A program made the translations under genes and the position numbers. Below are positions 36,210 to 50,148 of a stretch of DNA of 64,000 nt, one piece after another. Source of the stretch: Achromobacter sp. Bel (lineage in GTDB: Bacteria; Pseudomonadota; Gammaproteobacteria; Burkholderiales; Burkholderiaceae_B); assembly GCF_012928505.1 (NCBI RefSeq), contig NZ_JABBJN010000018.1, forward strand, positions 49,918 through 113,917. The letters run 5' to 3'. The notes under the pieces are model-generated. The model was not told where the DNA came from. It ran no database searches and worked only from the letters and a program-made list of their open reading frames with translations. Numbering within the stretch: position 1 is the stretch's first letter; every line of letters starts with the position of its first letter.

Positions 36210-38273
36210 CTACTTCTTCAGCAGCGCCTTCAGCATCGCCATGCGCTCCTTGGGATTCATGGCGGCCGTGGCTTCGTCTTCCTGCACCCGCACGTCGCCC
36301 AGCCCCATCTCTTCGATGAAGCGCGACGGTTCGCGCACCAGGTCTTCGCGGGCGCGGCGGCGGCGCTTGCACCAGCTCAGGTTCAGGCTGCGCTGCGCGC
36401 GCGTGATGCCCACGTACATCAAGCGGCGTTCTTCCTGGATGCGCGTCGCCAAGTTTTCGGCCGCGCGTGCGGGGTCGCCGACTTCGTCGTCCTTGCCCAG
36501 GTGGGGCAGCAGCCCTTCTTCCACGCCGGCCAGGTACACGTGCGGATACTCCAGCCCCTTGGACGCGTGCAGCGTCGACATCTTGACGGCATCGGGCTCG
36601 TCTTCTTCGCCGCGCTCAAGCATGGTGACCAGCGCCACGTGCTGCACCAGGTCAAAGAGCGTCATGTTGTCTTCTTCGGCCTTGCGCTTGAGCCAGCCCG
36701 TCAGTTCCAGCACGTTCTGCCAGCGCGTCTGCGCCGGGCGTTCCTCGAACAGCTCGAACAGGTGGCGTTCGTACTGGATGGCTTCCACCAGGTCGTCCAG
36801 GATGACGCCCGCGGGTTCGGCGGGCGCCGCGTCCTTGCCCGAGGCCGCGCCGCGCCCGGCGCGCCACTGCATGCGGCGGATGAACTCGGCGAAGGTGCGC
36901 AGCGGGTCCAGCTGGCGCGGCGCCAACTGGCTTTCCAGCCCCGTCTCGGCCACCGCCGCCAGCAGCGAGATCTCGCGCGAGGCGGCGTACTGTCCCAGCA
37001 CCTGCAAGGTCGCCTGGCCGATGCCGCGCTTGGGCGTGGTGGCCGCGCGGATGAACGCGGGGTCGTCGTCGTCATTGGCCAGGAGGCGCAGATACGACAG
37101 CACGTCGCGCACTTCGGTCTTGTCGAAAAAGCTCTGCCCGCCCGATATCGTGTACGGGATCTTCAGGTTGCGCAGCGCCTGCTCCAGGATGCGCGACTGA
37201 TGGTTGCTGCGGTACAGGATGGCGAAATCCTTCCACTGCGCCTGACGCTCGAAGCGCGAGGCCGACACCTTCATCGCGATGGATTCCGCTTCCTGCTCTT
37301 CGCCGTCCATCGCCGACACCAGGATCGGTTCGCCCACGCCCAGGTCCGACCACAACTTCTTCTCGAACAGCTTGGGATTCTTCTCGATGACCTGGTTGGC
37401 GGCCGCCAAAATGCGCTGCACCGAGCGGTAGTTCTGCTCCAGCTTGATGAGCTTGATGTTGGGGTAGTCGGTCGTCAGCTTGGCCAGGTTCTCGATCGTG
37501 GCGCCGCGCCAGGCGTAGATCGCCTGGTCGTCGTCGCCGACCGCCGTGAACATGGCGCGCGACCCGGTCAGCAGCTGCACCAGCCGGTACTGGCACACGT
37601 TGGTGTCCTGGTATTCGTCCACCAGCAGGTAGCGCACGCGGTTCTGCCAGCGCGTGCGCACTTCTTCGTTGCTGGCCAGCAGCAAGGCGGGGATGCGAAT
37701 CAGGTCGTCGAAATCCACCGCCTGATAGGCGGCCAGCGTGGCGGCGTAGCTGCGGTAGATGTTGGCCGCTTCCACGTCGCCCGGCGTGACGGCTTCGCGC
37801 GCGGCGTCGTCCGGCTCCAGCAGCGCGTTCTTCCACAGCGAGATGATGCCCTGCACGTGGCGCAGGCGGGCCTTGTCGGTGGTGGCCAGCAGTTCCTGGA
37901 TGATGGACATGGCGTCGTCGGCGTCCAGGATCGAAAACGTGGGCTTCAGGCCCGCGTTGCGCGCCTCTTCGCGCAGCATCTTCACGCCCAGCGAGTGGAA
38001 GGTGCTGATGATCAGTCCCTTGGACAGCTTGCGGTCCACCAGCGTCTTCACGCGCTCGTCCATCTCGCGCGCGGCCTTGTTGGTGAAGGTCAGCGCCACC
38101 ACGTTGCGGCCCATGTAGCCGCATTCACGCAGCAGATACGCGATCTTCTGCGTAATCACGCGCGTCTTGCCGCTACCGGCGCCGGCCAGCACCAGGCACG
38201 GGCCGTCCAGGTAAAGCACCGCCTCTTTCTGGGCGGGATTCATGCCTTGACCAATAGATTCGCTTGCGGACAT
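36210..38273 (-). CDS. rep: ATP-dependent DNA helicase Rep (UvrD/Rep superfamily 1)
   Basis: 687 residues if the ATG at 38273 is used; ATGs at 38291 and 38243 are alternatives, and the last begins right at the conserved NPAQKEAVLYLDGPCLV. Walker A is LAGAGSGKTRVI, Walker B LLVDEYQDTN, followed by QAIYAWRGATIENL and, near the C-terminus, TLHASKGLEYPHVYL and LMYVGITRAQRSL. It is a 3'-5' helicase that removes proteins ahead of replication forks. The neighbouring priA gene also serves replication restart. Confidence 0.9.
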   Translation of the reverse strand: MSASESIGQGMNPAQKEAVLYLDGPCLVLAGAGSGKTRVITQKIAYLLRECGYMGRNVVALTFTNKAAREMDERVKTLVDRKLSKGLIISTFHSLGVKMLREEARNAGLKPTFSILDADDAMSIIQELLATTDKARLRHVQGIISLWKNALLEPDDAAREAVTPGDVEAANIYRSYAATLAAYQAVDFDDLIRIPALLLASNEEVRTRWQNRVRYLLVDEYQDTNVCQYRLVQLLTGSRAMFTAVGDDDQAIYAWRGATIENLAKLTTDYPNIKLIKLEQNYRSVQRILAAANQVIEKNPKLFEKKLWSDLGVGEPILVSAMDGEEQEAESIAMKVSASRFERQAQWKDFAILYRSNHQSRILEQALRNLKIPYTISGGQSFFDKTEVRDVLSYLRLLANDDDDPAFIRAATTPKRGIGQATLQVLGQYAASREISLLAAVAETGLESQLAPRQLDPLRTFAEFIRRMQWRAGRGAASGKDAAPAEPAGVILDDLVEAIQYERHLFELFEERPAQTRWQNVLELTGWLKRKAEEDNMTLFDLVQHVALVTMLERGEEDEPDAVKMSTLHASKGLEYPHVYLAGVEEGLLPHLGKDDEVGDPARAAENLATRIQEERRLMYVGITRAQRSLNLSWCKRRRRAREDLVREPSRFIEEMGLGDVRVQEDEATAAMNPKERMAMLKALLKK

Positions 38274-38480
38274 TTTGAGTTGGATCGTCATGCATCGCGC
38301 TCGCCGCAATGCGGATGCGGCCGCCAGGCACAGGGCCTGCGGCCGCCCGTCAGCGGGCCGGTACTACGCGAGAAAATGGGGACGGGCGCAGCCGCCGATG
38401 CGGGCCTGCCGCGCCAGCGCGATAGAGGAAGACGATCATAGAACAATCGGATGGATGACGCATCGGCGGATGCCGAGGGG

Positions 38481-40571
38481 TCAGATCTCCAGCGGATCGA
38501 CTTCCAGTTGCCAGCGCACGCGCGCCTCGTTGGCGATGTAGGGAAGGTGATGCGACCACGACGCCAGGAACGCCTGCAAGGCCGGCCGGCTGCTGCTTTC
38601 CACCAGCAACTGCGCGCGTTCGATATTGGCCACCCGTACCACGCGCAACGGCACCGGGTCGTACAGCATGATCGCGTCCAGGCCCGGGAAGTCCGCCGCC
38701 CATTCGCCTTCCGGCAGCACCCGCGCGCGTTCCAGGAAGGCTTGCGCCACCTTCAGCTCACGCGCCTCGGCCGTCAGCAGCGCCTGGTAGACAAAGGGCG
38801 GCAAGCCGGTGCTTTCGCGTTCGTGCAGCGCGTGCCGCGCAAAGCCCGCGTAGTCGTGGCGCAGCAGCGCCTGATACACGGGTTGCTCGGGGTAGCCCGT
38901 CTGGATCAGCACCTCGCCGTTGCCCTGGTGACGCCCAGCGCGGCCCGCCACCTGCATCAACTGAGCGAACAGGCGCTCGGGCGCGCGGAAGTCGTGCGCG
39001 AAGAGCATCGAATCGGAATTCAACACGCCCACCAGCCCCAGCCGCGCGAAATCATGGCCCTTGGCCACCATCTGCGTGCCGACCAGGATGTCCACCTCGC
39101 CCGCATGCACCGAAGCGAACAGCGCCTCGGCACTGCCTTTCTTGCGCGTGCTGTCGGCATCGATGCGCAAGATGCGCGCGCCGGGAAACAGCTCGGCAAG
39201 GTGCTCTTCGATGCGCTGCGTACCGCGGCCCATCGGCGCCAGGTCCTGGTCGCCGCATTCCGGGCACGCGTGCGGCACCGGCGCCTGATAGCCGCAATGG
39301 TGGCATTGCAGGCGATGGCCCCGGCCCTCGGTGCGGTGCAGCACGGTAAAGGCCGTGCAGCGCGGACAATTGCTGACCCAGGCGCACGACTGGCAGTGCA
39401 GCACCGGCGAGTAGCCGCGCCGGTTCAGGAAGATCAGCGACTGCTCTTTGCGTTCCAGCCGCTGCCCGATGGCCTCCAACAGGTGCGGCGACATGCCGTG
39501 CTTCATCTGCAGGCGGCGCGTGTCCACCAGCCGCATGGACGGCAGGCTGCTGGACCGCGCCCGCCCGGGCAGCGTCAGGCGCAGATAGCGGCCGCGCTCG
39601 GCGTGCTGCCAGGTTTCCAGCGACGGCGTGGCCGACCCCAGCACCACGGGGATATCCAGGTCGTGGGCGCGCCACACGGCCAGGTCGCGCGCCGAATAGC
39701 GCAGGCCGTCCTGCTGCTTGTAGGACGCGTCGTGTTCTTCGTCCACGACGATCAGGCCCAGCTTGCTCAAGGGCGCGAAGATCGACATACGCGTACCCAG
39801 CAGCATGCGCGCATCGCCGCGCTGGGCGCGGGCCCACGCCTGCAGGCGTTCGCCGTCGGATAAGCCGCTGTGCATGACCGCCAGCCCGTCCGGGCCCACC
39901 AGGGCCTCAAGCCGCGCGCGCAGCGCGCCTTCCAACTGTGGCGTCAGGTTGATTTCGGGCACCATCAGCAGCACCTGGCGCCCCTTGGCCAGCACGCGCT
40001 CCGCGGCCCGCAGATACACCTCGGTCTTGCCGCTGCCCGTCACGCCGTGCAGCAACACGGGCTTGAACCCGGCCAACGCGCCGATGGCGTCCACGGCGGC
40101 GGCCTGGGCCTCGTTCAGTTCGGGCGGCTGGTCGGCCTTGACCGGCGCACGCGCCGCCTTGCGCTTGCGGTTGTCCAACCGCGCCACCGGTCCGCCCGCC
40201 GACCGTTTGCCCTGGTACGCGGTGGGTTTGCGCAAGGGCGGTGGCAACGTCGGCAGCATCACCTCGCCCAACGGCCGCTGGTAATAGTCGGCGGCAAACC
40301 GGGCCAGGCGCAGCCAGTCCTCGTCAAACGGCGGCAAGTCGTCCAGGACCTGTTCGATAGGCAAGATCTTCTTGGGGTCGAAAGACGGCTCGGCCGGGTT
40401 CTCCACCACGACCCCGATCATCTTGCGCCGCCCGAACGGCACGATCACCCGCAACCCGACCGGCACGGGCGCGTCGCTGCGGTAATCGAAGGGGCCGGGC
40501 AAGGGCACATCCAGCGCCACGCGCACCCAGCAAACCGCAGCGGGAGTCGTAATCGGCGGCACTTCAGACAT
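38481..40571 (-). CDS. priA: Primosomal protein N' (replication restart helicase PriA)
   Basis: 696 residues. The N-terminal 3'-DNA-binding domain (WVRVALDVPLPGPFDY, RVIVPFGRRK) is followed by the helicase core: Walker A LLHGVTGSGKTEVYL, Walker B LGLIVVDEEHDASY, and a zinc-binding cysteine-rich insert (CQSCAWVSNCPRC, CHHCGY, CPECGD, about 400-450). Motif VAGRAGRHQGNGEVLIQT lies near residue 560. It recognises stalled forks and reloads the DnaB helicase. Its upstream region holds a DnaA box and an A+T-rich stretch. Confidence 0.95.
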   Translation of the reverse strand: MSEVPPITTPAAVCWVRVALDVPLPGPFDYRSDAPVPVGLRVIVPFGRRKMIGVVVENPAEPSFDPKKILPIEQVLDDLPPFDEDWLRLARFAADYYQRPLGEVMLPTLPPPLRKPTAYQGKRSAGGPVARLDNRKRKAARAPVKADQPPELNEAQAAAVDAIGALAGFKPVLLHGVTGSGKTEVYLRAAERVLAKGRQVLLMVPEINLTPQLEGALRARLEALVGPDGLAVMHSGLSDGERLQAWARAQRGDARMLLGTRMSIFAPLSKLGLIVVDEEHDASYKQQDGLRYSARDLAVWRAHDLDIPVVLGSATPSLETWQHAERGRYLRLTLPGRARSSSLPSMRLVDTRRLQMKHGMSPHLLEAIGQRLERKEQSLIFLNRRGYSPVLHCQSCAWVSNCPRCTAFTVLHRTEGRGHRLQCHHCGYQAPVPHACPECGDQDLAPMGRGTQRIEEHLAELFPGARILRIDADSTRKKGSAEALFASVHAGEVDILVGTQMVAKGHDFARLGLVGVLNSDSMLFAHDFRAPERLFAQLMQVAGRAGRHQGNGEVLIQTGYPEQPVYQALLRHDYAGFARHALHERESTGLPPFVYQALLTAEARELKVAQAFLERARVLPEGEWAADFPGLDAIMLYDPVPLRVVRVANIERAQLLVESSSRPALQAFLASWSHHLPYIANEARVRWQLEVDPLEI

Positions 40572-40922
40572 GGGGACTTGGACGGAGCATGGGGCGGATA
40601 AGACCTGGATGGCGGGAGAGTGCTAGGGGCGCGCGCTGCGGGGCAATTGTCGCCCCGATGGGCTGGCTTGCTCCAGCCGCGCCTGTGGATAACTTTGGGG
40701 AAAAGGCTGGAGCAATGTCAAGATTTGGAATAAGCCTGGATTGCGCACGCTGTTGCAATCCGGTGGAAAACTCGATTTTTGTTTTTAAAAACAAATACTT
40801 ATGCAAGCTTCCAAGATTGTAAACTAGCTTATAAAGGGTTTTCCCCGAGCAAAATCTTGCTGTGCACAAGTGCTTGCCGGGGCCCTCAAACTTCGGCCCT
40901 TCGGACCGAAGCGTCCACTCAC
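40572..40922. promoter_or_regulatory. 351-bp intergenic region with DnaA box and A+T-rich palindrome
   Basis: No gene is supported. A perfect DnaA-box match (TTATCCACA, minus strand) lies at 40684-40692, and a one-mismatch TTGTGCACA on the minus strand at about 40859-40868. The stretch from about 40765 to 40830 is markedly A+T-rich, with an 18-bp perfect palindrome (40778-40795) centred on TTTTTAAAAA. The region probably holds the priA promoter; the DnaA box may mean control by DnaA. Confidence 0.55.
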
Positions 40923-41996
40923 TTACCCCCGCAGCAAGCGGCTATGTTGGTGGACTTCGTCGACCAATTCCGCTACCGCTTCCGGCGGCGTGAAACGCGA
41001 AATGCCATGGCCCAGGTTGAACACGTGGCCACCCTTGCCGACCGGGCCGAAGGCGTCCAGCACGCGGCGGGCTTCCGTCCGGATGGCGGACGCGCCGCCA
41101 AACAGCGCCATCGGGTCCAGGTTGCCCTGGAAGGCCACGGAATCGCCCGTGCGGCGGCGGGCCGCGGCCAGGTCCACCGTCCAGTCCAGGCCTACCGCGT
41201 CGCAGCCGCAAGCCGCGATTTGCTCCAGCCACTGGCCGCCGCCCTTGGTAAAGACGATGACCGGCACGCGCCGGCCTTCGTGCTCGCGAGTCAGGCCGGC
41301 CACGACTTTCTTCGTGTACGCCAGCGAGAACTGCTGGAACAGGCCGTCAGCCAGCACGCCGCCCCAACTGTCGAACAGCATGACGGCTTGCGCGCCGGCG
41401 GCGATCTGCGCGTTCAGGTATTGCAGCGTGGCTTCGGCGTTGATTTCCAGGATGCGATGCAGCAGGTCCGGACGCGAATACAGCATCGTCTTGATCAGCC
41501 GGTAGTCGTCGCTGCCCTGCCCTTCGACCATGTAGCAGGCAATGGTGAACGGGCTGCCGGCAAAGCCGATCAGCGGCACCTTGCCGTCCAGTTCGCGGCG
41601 GATCACGCTGACTGCGTCAAACACGTAGCGCAGCTTGTCCATGTCGGGCACGGCCAGGCGCGCCACGTCTTCCTCGGTCCGCACCGGACGGGCGAAGCGC
41701 GGGCCTTCGCCTTCGGCGAAGTCCAGGCCCAGGCCCATTGCGTGCGGCACCGTCAGAATGTCCGAAAACAGGATGGCTGCGTCCAGGTCGAAACGCTCGA
41801 GCGGCTGCAACGTGACTTCCATCGCATAGTCCGGATTCTGAGCCAGGCCCATGAAAGAGCCCGCCCGGGCGCGCGTGGCGCGGTACTCGGGCAGGTAGCG
41901 ACCCGCCTGGCGCATCAGCCAGATCGGGGTGTAGGGCACGGGCTCGCGCAGGAGCGAGCGCAAGAACACATCGTTCTTCAAACTGGAAGCAGACAC
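40923..41996 (-). CDS. hemE: Uroporphyrinogen decarboxylase
   Basis: 357 residues. [20 protein letters not shown] (about 21-40) is the first family signature and [17 protein letters not shown] the second. The conserved aspartate lies in [26 protein letters not shown] and the final [13 protein letters not shown] also match. It removes four acetate carboxyls from uroporphyrinogen III to give coproporphyrinogen III in haem synthesis, in the cytosol. It ends without an obvious strong terminator. Confidence 0.96.
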   Translation of the reverse strand: MSASSLKNDVFLRSLLREPVPYTPIWLMRQAGRYLPEYRATRARAGSFMGLAQNPDYAMEVTLQPLERFDLDAAILFSDILTVPHAMGLGLDFAEGEGPRFARPVRTEEDVARLAVPDMDKLRYVFDAVSVIRRELDGKVPLIGFAGSPFTIACYMVEGQGSDDYRLIKTMLYSRPDLLHRILEINAEATLQYLNAQIAAGAQAVMLFDSWGGVLADGLFQQFSLAYTKKVVAGLTREHEGRRVPVIVFTKGGGQWLEQIAACGCDAVGLDWTVDLAAARRRTGDSVAFQGNLDPMALFGGASAIRTEARRVLDAFGPVGKGGHVFNLGHGISRFTPPEAVAELVDEVHQHSRLLRG

Positions 41997-42097
41997 GACT
42001 ATCCTCGATGATCGGAAGCCGTGATTTTACTTCCCCAAGCTGACAAGGCGCGCGCGGCGGGCAAGCCGGGCTTGTCTGGGCGCAAGTCAGCGGCAGT

Positions 42098-42997
42098 TCA
42101 ATCCTCCATCCTGCGCGCCAGCGCTGCCTGGCGGTAGGGCGCAGCCTCGATACCGTGCTTGCGCATCAGCGCCCAGAACGCACGCCGGTGCTTGGCGCAC
42201 GCCCGCGCGGCCTGAGCCACATTGCCGCCATGGCGAGACAACGCGTGGCGGATGTAGTCCCGCTCGAAGCCGTCCACGACCAGCGATTTCGCCACGCGGA
42301 AGGACTCCTGCGCCGGCAGGCGTCGCATATCCCGGGCACCCCGTGTCGCCCAGGGCGTCTTCGTATTCTGCGGATCCCGGGTTTCCCGGGCGTCCCACCT
42401 GTCCCTGGAATCCCGGTGGTCCCGCATGCACGCCAGCGCCTGGTCGACGAATTCCGCCGGCACGCGCGGCCGCGTCGGCGCGTGTGCCGCCCGCCCGTCG
42501 GCTTCCGGATAGCGGGCCGCGGTCTCCTGCACGCCCGCGTGCGCGGGGTGGCGCCATGCCACCCGCCGCGCCATCCGGCCCAAGCGGACCCTGACGCTTT
42601 CCAGGCAGGCGGGTTGCGCGATGAAGTCCGCCACGCCCAATCCCAGCAGGTCTTCGATGGCGGGGGCCTTCATGTCGTCCATCAGCAGCAGCACCGGGGT
42701 TGTCAGCGCGGGGCCTGCCTGGGCCAGGGCCATGCGCGCCCAGGCGACCGTGGAGGGCGTGACAGGCAGGATGCAACCGTCATACCGCCGGAGCGACACC
42801 GCCATACGCGCCAGCGCCAGGACGTCCTGGCGCGGCGATGGCAGCGGATCCGGACCGGAGAACGGGCCGGCCCCCTCAAGCGGCACCAGGTGCAACCGGA
42901 CCCGTGCCATCCGGGCTTGATGCCGGGCTACCCAATCCCGCATGGCGCCTTCGTGGCCGGGCGCCAGCAGAACCCCGCAATCCAGGACTTCTCGCAC
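42098..42997 (-). CDS. Pseudo-receiver protein with Fis/NtrC-type C-terminal helix-turn-helix, no AAA+ domain
   Basis: 299 residues from a GTG at 42997, chosen because AAGGGGGG lies just upstream; no ATG is available nearby. The N-terminal 150 residues have a receiver-like layout (VLDCGVLLAPG, YDGCILPVTP, TPVLLLMDDMKAP, GVADFIAQP), but the conserved lysine is replaced (AQP instead of T/S-K-P) and the acceptor aspartate is not evident. A charged low-complexity linker (about 205-245) leads to a C-terminal HTH, FERDYIRHALSRHGGNVAQA then RRAFWALMRKHGI, as in NtrC-family activators. The sigma-54 ATPase domain between them is absent. It probably binds DNA without classical phosphorylation control. 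Targets are unknown; the flanking genes are hemE and atpC. Confidence 0.75.
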   Translation of the reverse strand: MREVLDCGVLLAPGHEGAMRDWVARHQARMARVRLHLVPLEGAGPFSGPDPLPSPRQDVLALARMAVSLRRYDGCILPVTPSTVAWARMALAQAGPALTTPVLLLMDDMKAPAIEDLLGLGVADFIAQPACLESVRVRLGRMARRVAWRHPAHAGVQETAARYPEADGRAAHAPTRPRVPAEFVDQALACMRDHRDSRDRWDARETRDPQNTKTPWATRGARDMRRLPAQESFRVAKSLVVDGFERDYIRHALSRHGGNVAQAARACAKHRRAFWALMRKHGIEAAPYRQAALARRMED

Positions 42998-43131
42998 GCT
43001 TCCCCCCTTTGGCTGTATAGGCAAAGTTGAAGGCTACTGCCGTGGCGTCTGCATCGCCATTCGTATAGAACGCATTGCGGCGGCCCGCCAGGCACGGGGC
43101 ACTTGCCTGCCGGCGCAAAGCGCGCGGGCAT

Positions 43132-43160
43132 GAAAAAAGCGGCCATTGGCCGCTTTTTTC
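43132..43160. terminator. Bidirectional rho-independent terminator of the atp operon
   Basis: GAAAAAAGCGGCC (43132-43144), loop ATT, GGCCGCTTTTTTC (43148-43160): a perfect 13-bp stem with built-in A and T runs. It lies 35 bases after the atpC stop codon. Confidence 0.93.
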
Positions 43161-43195
43161 AGTCCGGGGCAAGCCCCGGGGCACTGCGTTGCCGC

Positions 43196-43621
43196 TTAGT
43201 GCGAACGACCGCCTTGGCGCAGCTTGCGCGCCGCGATGGCCTGCGCAGCCAGCATGGCGAGTTCCGCTTCGACAACAGCGATGTCAGCCTTGTCCTTGGC
43301 GTTCGCAAGGGCCTCTTCGGCCTTCTTGCGCGCTTCCAGGGCACGGGCTTCGTCCAGGTCGGAGGCACGGATAGCCGTGTCGGCCAGAACCGTCACGCTG
43401 CCCGGCTGCACTTCCAGAATGCCCCCGGCGACGAAGATGTTTTCCTCGCCTTGGTCGGCACGAACGATCTTGACCGTCCCGGGGCGTATGCGCGAAATCA
43501 GCGGGGTGTGGCCAGGCAGAATGCCCAGTTCACCCGCTTCGCCAGGCAGCACCACGAACTTCGCCTCACCGGAGAAGATCGCTTCCTCTGCGCTGACGAC
43601 ATCCACATGCAGGGTAGCCAT
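43196..43621 (-). CDS. atpC: ATP synthase F1 epsilon subunit
   Basis: 141 residues. The N-terminal beta-sandwich starts [20 protein letters not shown] with [19 protein letters not shown] (about 32-50), the family signature. The C-terminal two-helix domain contains [20 protein letters not shown], the part that can inhibit ATP hydrolysis. It belongs to the central stalk of the F1Fo complex, on the cytoplasmic side. It is the last gene of the operon, 9 bp after atpD. Confidence 0.97.
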   Translation of the reverse strand: MATLHVDVVSAEEAIFSGEAKFVVLPGEAGELGILPGHTPLISRIRPGTVKIVRADQGEENIFVAGGILEVQPGSVTVLADTAIRASDLDEARALEARKKAEEALANAKDKADIAVVEAELAMLAAQAIAARKLRQGGRSH

Positions 43622-43630
43622 ATCGGTTCC

Positions 43631-45076
<1,446 letters not shown>

Positions 45077-45982
45077 TTAAACGGCGGCAGCGCCCCCTAC
45101 GATTTCCGAAATTTCTTTGGTGATCGCGGCCTGACGGGTCTTGTTGTAGACCAGTTGCAGCTCTCCGATGACCTTCTTGGCGTTGTCCGACGCCGCCTTC
45201 ATGGCGACCATCCGGGCCGACTGCTCCGAAGCCATGTTCTCGGCCACGGCTTGATACAGCAGGCCTTCAACGTAACGCTGCAGCAGGTCGTCGATCACGC
45301 TACGGGCGTCGGGTTCGTAGATGTAATCCCAGCTGTAGTCCGACTTCACTTCCGACGTCTTGGCCAGGCTATCAGCACCCGTCTGGTACGGATCTTCCAA
45401 ACCACTGGCCAACGGCAGCAGACGCAAGAACAGCGGCTCCTGCTTCATCGTATTGACGAAGCGGGTCGATGCCACGTACAGCGCGTCGATGCGGCCCTCC
45501 AGGTAGGCGTCCAGCTGCACCTTGATCGCGCCCAGCAGGCGGTCCAGTTGCGGCTTGTCGCCCAGTTGCACTTCCTGGGAAACCAGTTTGGCGCCGATAC
45601 GGGTCAGCACACCCACGCCCTTATTGCCGAAAGCGGTCGCTTGCACGGCGATGCCGTTTTTCTCGAACTCTTTCAGCTTGCCCAACGTCACGCGAGTGAT
45701 GTTGGTGTTCAAGCCGCCGCACAAACCCTTGTCAGTCGTCACCATGACCACGCCGACCGCTTTGATTTCGCGTTCGACCAGGTACGGGTGGCTGTACTCG
45801 GGGTTGGCCTGCATCAGGTGCGCAGCAATCTCGCGCACCTTGGTGGCGTACGGACGACCAGCACGCATCCGTTCCTGCGCCTTGCGCATTTTGGATGCGG
45901 CGACCATTTCCATCGCCTTGGTGATCTTGCGCGTGTTTTGCACGCTCTTGATCTTGGTTCGGATTTCCTTAATTCCGGGCAT
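45077..45982 (-). CDS. atpG: ATP synthase F1 gamma subunit
   Basis: 301 residues from the ATG at 45982 (CAGGAAA upstream). N-terminal [20 protein letters not shown] and [17 protein letters not shown], and C-terminal [20 protein letters not shown] and [21 protein letters not shown], form the two long rotor helices. An insert around residues 195-215 ([13 protein letters not shown]) is common in betaproteobacterial gamma subunits. It is the rotating central shaft. It is separated from atpA by a hairpin-containing gap of 99 bp. Confidence 0.97.
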   Translation of the reverse strand: MPGIKEIRTKIKSVQNTRKITKAMEMVAASKMRKAQERMRAGRPYATKVREIAAHLMQANPEYSHPYLVEREIKAVGVVMVTTDKGLCGGLNTNITRVTLGKLKEFEKNGIAVQATAFGNKGVGVLTRIGAKLVSQEVQLGDKPQLDRLLGAIKVQLDAYLEGRIDALYVASTRFVNTMKQEPLFLRLLPLASGLEDPYQTGADSLAKTSEVKSDYSWDYIYEPDARSVIDDLLQRYVEGLLYQAVAENMASEQSARMVAMKAASDNAKKVIGELQLVYNKTRQAAITKEISEIVGGAAAV

Positions 45983-46020
45983 TGCGCTTTCCTGTGAAGA
46001 CTGGCCGATGGGTTCCGCTA

Positions 46021-46057
46021 GACGCCTCAACCATCCGGTAAGGATGGGTGAGGCGTC
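46021..46057 (-). other. Intercistronic hairpin between atpA and atpG
   Basis: GACGCCTCAACCATCC (46021-46036) and GGATGGGTGAGGCGTC (46042-46057) pair with one mismatch around a 5-base loop. A third, related unit (GACGCCTAACCCATC, 46061-46075) follows and could compete with one arm. No T-run is present. It is in the leader of atpG within the operon mRNA, so it may protect atpA mRNA ends or limit gamma-subunit translation. Confidence 0.6.
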
Positions 46058-46081
46058 GCAGACGCCTAACCCATCACTTTC

Positions 46082-47623
<1,542 letters not shown>

Positions 47624-47651
47624 ATTGACTCCTGGAATCCTGTTAGTTGCC

Positions 47652-48191
47652 TTAAGCGGCGAGCTGATCGCGCATGCGGACCAATTGGGCTTGTACGGAA
47701 GTATCGAGCACCTGGTCGCCGACAGCCACGCGCACGCCGCCGATCAACGACTTGTCGACGGTGACGTTGGGCTTGAGCTTGAGGCCGAATTTTTGTTCGA
47801 GCGCGGCAACCAGTTCTTTGACCTGGTCGTCGCTCAGTTCGAACGCGCTGGTGATTTCCGCCTGCGCCGTGCCCTCGTGACGATTCCGCAGCACCACGAA
47901 TTGCGTGGCGATGTCGGGCAGCAGCAGCAGTCGGTCGTTTTCAACCAGCAGCTCGATGAAATTACGGGCGGCCTGCGGCAGTTCGGCCTTGATCAGGCCG
48001 GAAAACAGCTCAACGCGCTGCTTGTCGCCCAGACGCGGATCGGCCATGGCCTCGCGCACGTCGGGGTTGGAGGCGACCTGCGACATTTCGCTGACCAGGT
48101 CGGCCCAAGCCGGCAAGCCGGCCTTGTCGTCGCGCGCTGCGCTGAAGAGCGCTTCAGCGTAGGGACGGGCAACAGTGGAAAGTTCAGCCAT
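47652..48191 (-). CDS. atpH: ATP synthase F1 delta subunit
   Basis: 179 residues. [20 protein letters not shown] at the N-terminus and the C-terminal [20 protein letters not shown] signature identify OSCP/delta. It links the b-subunit stator to the top of F1. It starts 12 bp after atpF. Normal length, no oddities. Confidence 0.97.
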   Translation of the reverse strand: MAELSTVARPYAEALFSAARDDKAGLPAWADLVSEMSQVASNPDVREAMADPRLGDKQRVELFSGLIKAELPQAARNFIELLVENDRLLLLPDIATQFVVLRNRHEGTAQAEITSAFELSDDQVKELVAALEQKFGLKLKPNVTVDKSLIGGVRVAVGDQVLDTSVQAQLVRMRDQLAA

Positions 48192-48203
48192 GACGGTCCC
48201 GGA

Positions 48204-48674
48204 TTAAAGCTGCGCGCGAAGCTGGTTCAGCAGCTCGGCGTGGGCGCGGGCGTCAACCTCGCGCTTGAGGATCTGTTCAGCACCCTTGACAGCCAGCGCG
48301 GCAACGTCGTCGCGCAGCGAGTCACGAGCGCGCTGGACTTCCTGCGCGGCATCTTGCGCTGCCTGAGCCACGATACGGGCGCGTTCAGCTTCCGCTTCAC
48401 GGCGGGCTTGCTCGATCAGGGAGGCGGCTTGCTTTTCGGCCTCGATGATGCGGGCGTGGTTTTCGGACTTGGCAGAAGCCTCGATAAGACTGACACGCGC
48501 CTGGGCTTGAGCCAAGTCGGCTTTGCCCTTCTCGGCGGCGGCAAGGCCGTCGGCGATTTTTTGGCGGCGCTCGTCCATCGCCTTCGTCAGAGGAGGCCAC
48601 ACGAATTTCATCGTGAACCAGCCCAGAACGAAGAACACGAGCATCTGGAAAATGATCGTCGCGTTCAGATTCAC
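48204..48674 (-). CDS. atpF: ATP synthase Fo b subunit
   Basis: 156 residues from a GTG at 48674, supported by AAAGGAA upstream and by the family start [19 protein letters not shown]; the earlier in-frame ATG at 48734 would add 20 unlikely residues. One N-terminal membrane helix (about 5-26) is followed by a long charged coiled coil (about 30-150; [20 protein letters not shown]) that dimerises as the stator stalk. Confidence 0.96.
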   Translation of the reverse strand: MNLNATIIFQMLVFFVLGWFTMKFVWPPLTKAMDERRQKIADGLAAAEKGKADLAQAQARVSLIEASAKSENHARIIEAEKQAASLIEQARREAEAERARIVAQAAQDAAQEVQRARDSLRDDVAALAVKGAEQILKREVDARAHAELLNQLRAQL

Positions 48675-48818
48675 GGTCGTTCCTTTAACACCTTGCGGCT
48701 CCGACCGCACCCGGAAAGGGGCGTCACGGAGCACTCGATACTTTGCTGACCGGCGACGGGGCTTGCACCCACATCGCCGCCAGCGTCATGACCCGCCTAT
48801 TCGCCGGCGGGCGCTGCC

Positions 48819-49088
<270 letters not shown>

Positions 49089-49179
49089 TCAAAAATTGAA
49101 AAATAAGGGGTACAGCTCAATGCAAGATAATCTTGCTATCCCACGCTGGCCGGGAGGCCAGCGCAAGAAATTCGGGGGA

Positions 49180-50073
<894 letters not shown>

Positions 50074-50148
50074 CTATTTGCTGTATGCCCGAACCCTTGC
50101 GAGCCGGACGATTCCACGATCACGTTTGCCGCTACTTACTACTCGGCG

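Noticed and set aside
36192..38441. Open frame of 749 codons on the plus strand
   Set aside because: Antisense to the rep helicase gene, which has all helicase motifs.
40765..40830. A+T-rich stretch considered as a chromosomal origin
   Set aside because: Only one perfect DnaA box, no dnaA, gid or par genes nearby; better read as a promoter region.
42300..42450. Collagen-like Gly-x-Pro reading in the opposite strand
   Set aside because: It arises from TCCCGG-type repeats within the pseudo-receiver gene, which has a strong ribosome-binding site and a recognisable HTH on the minus strand.
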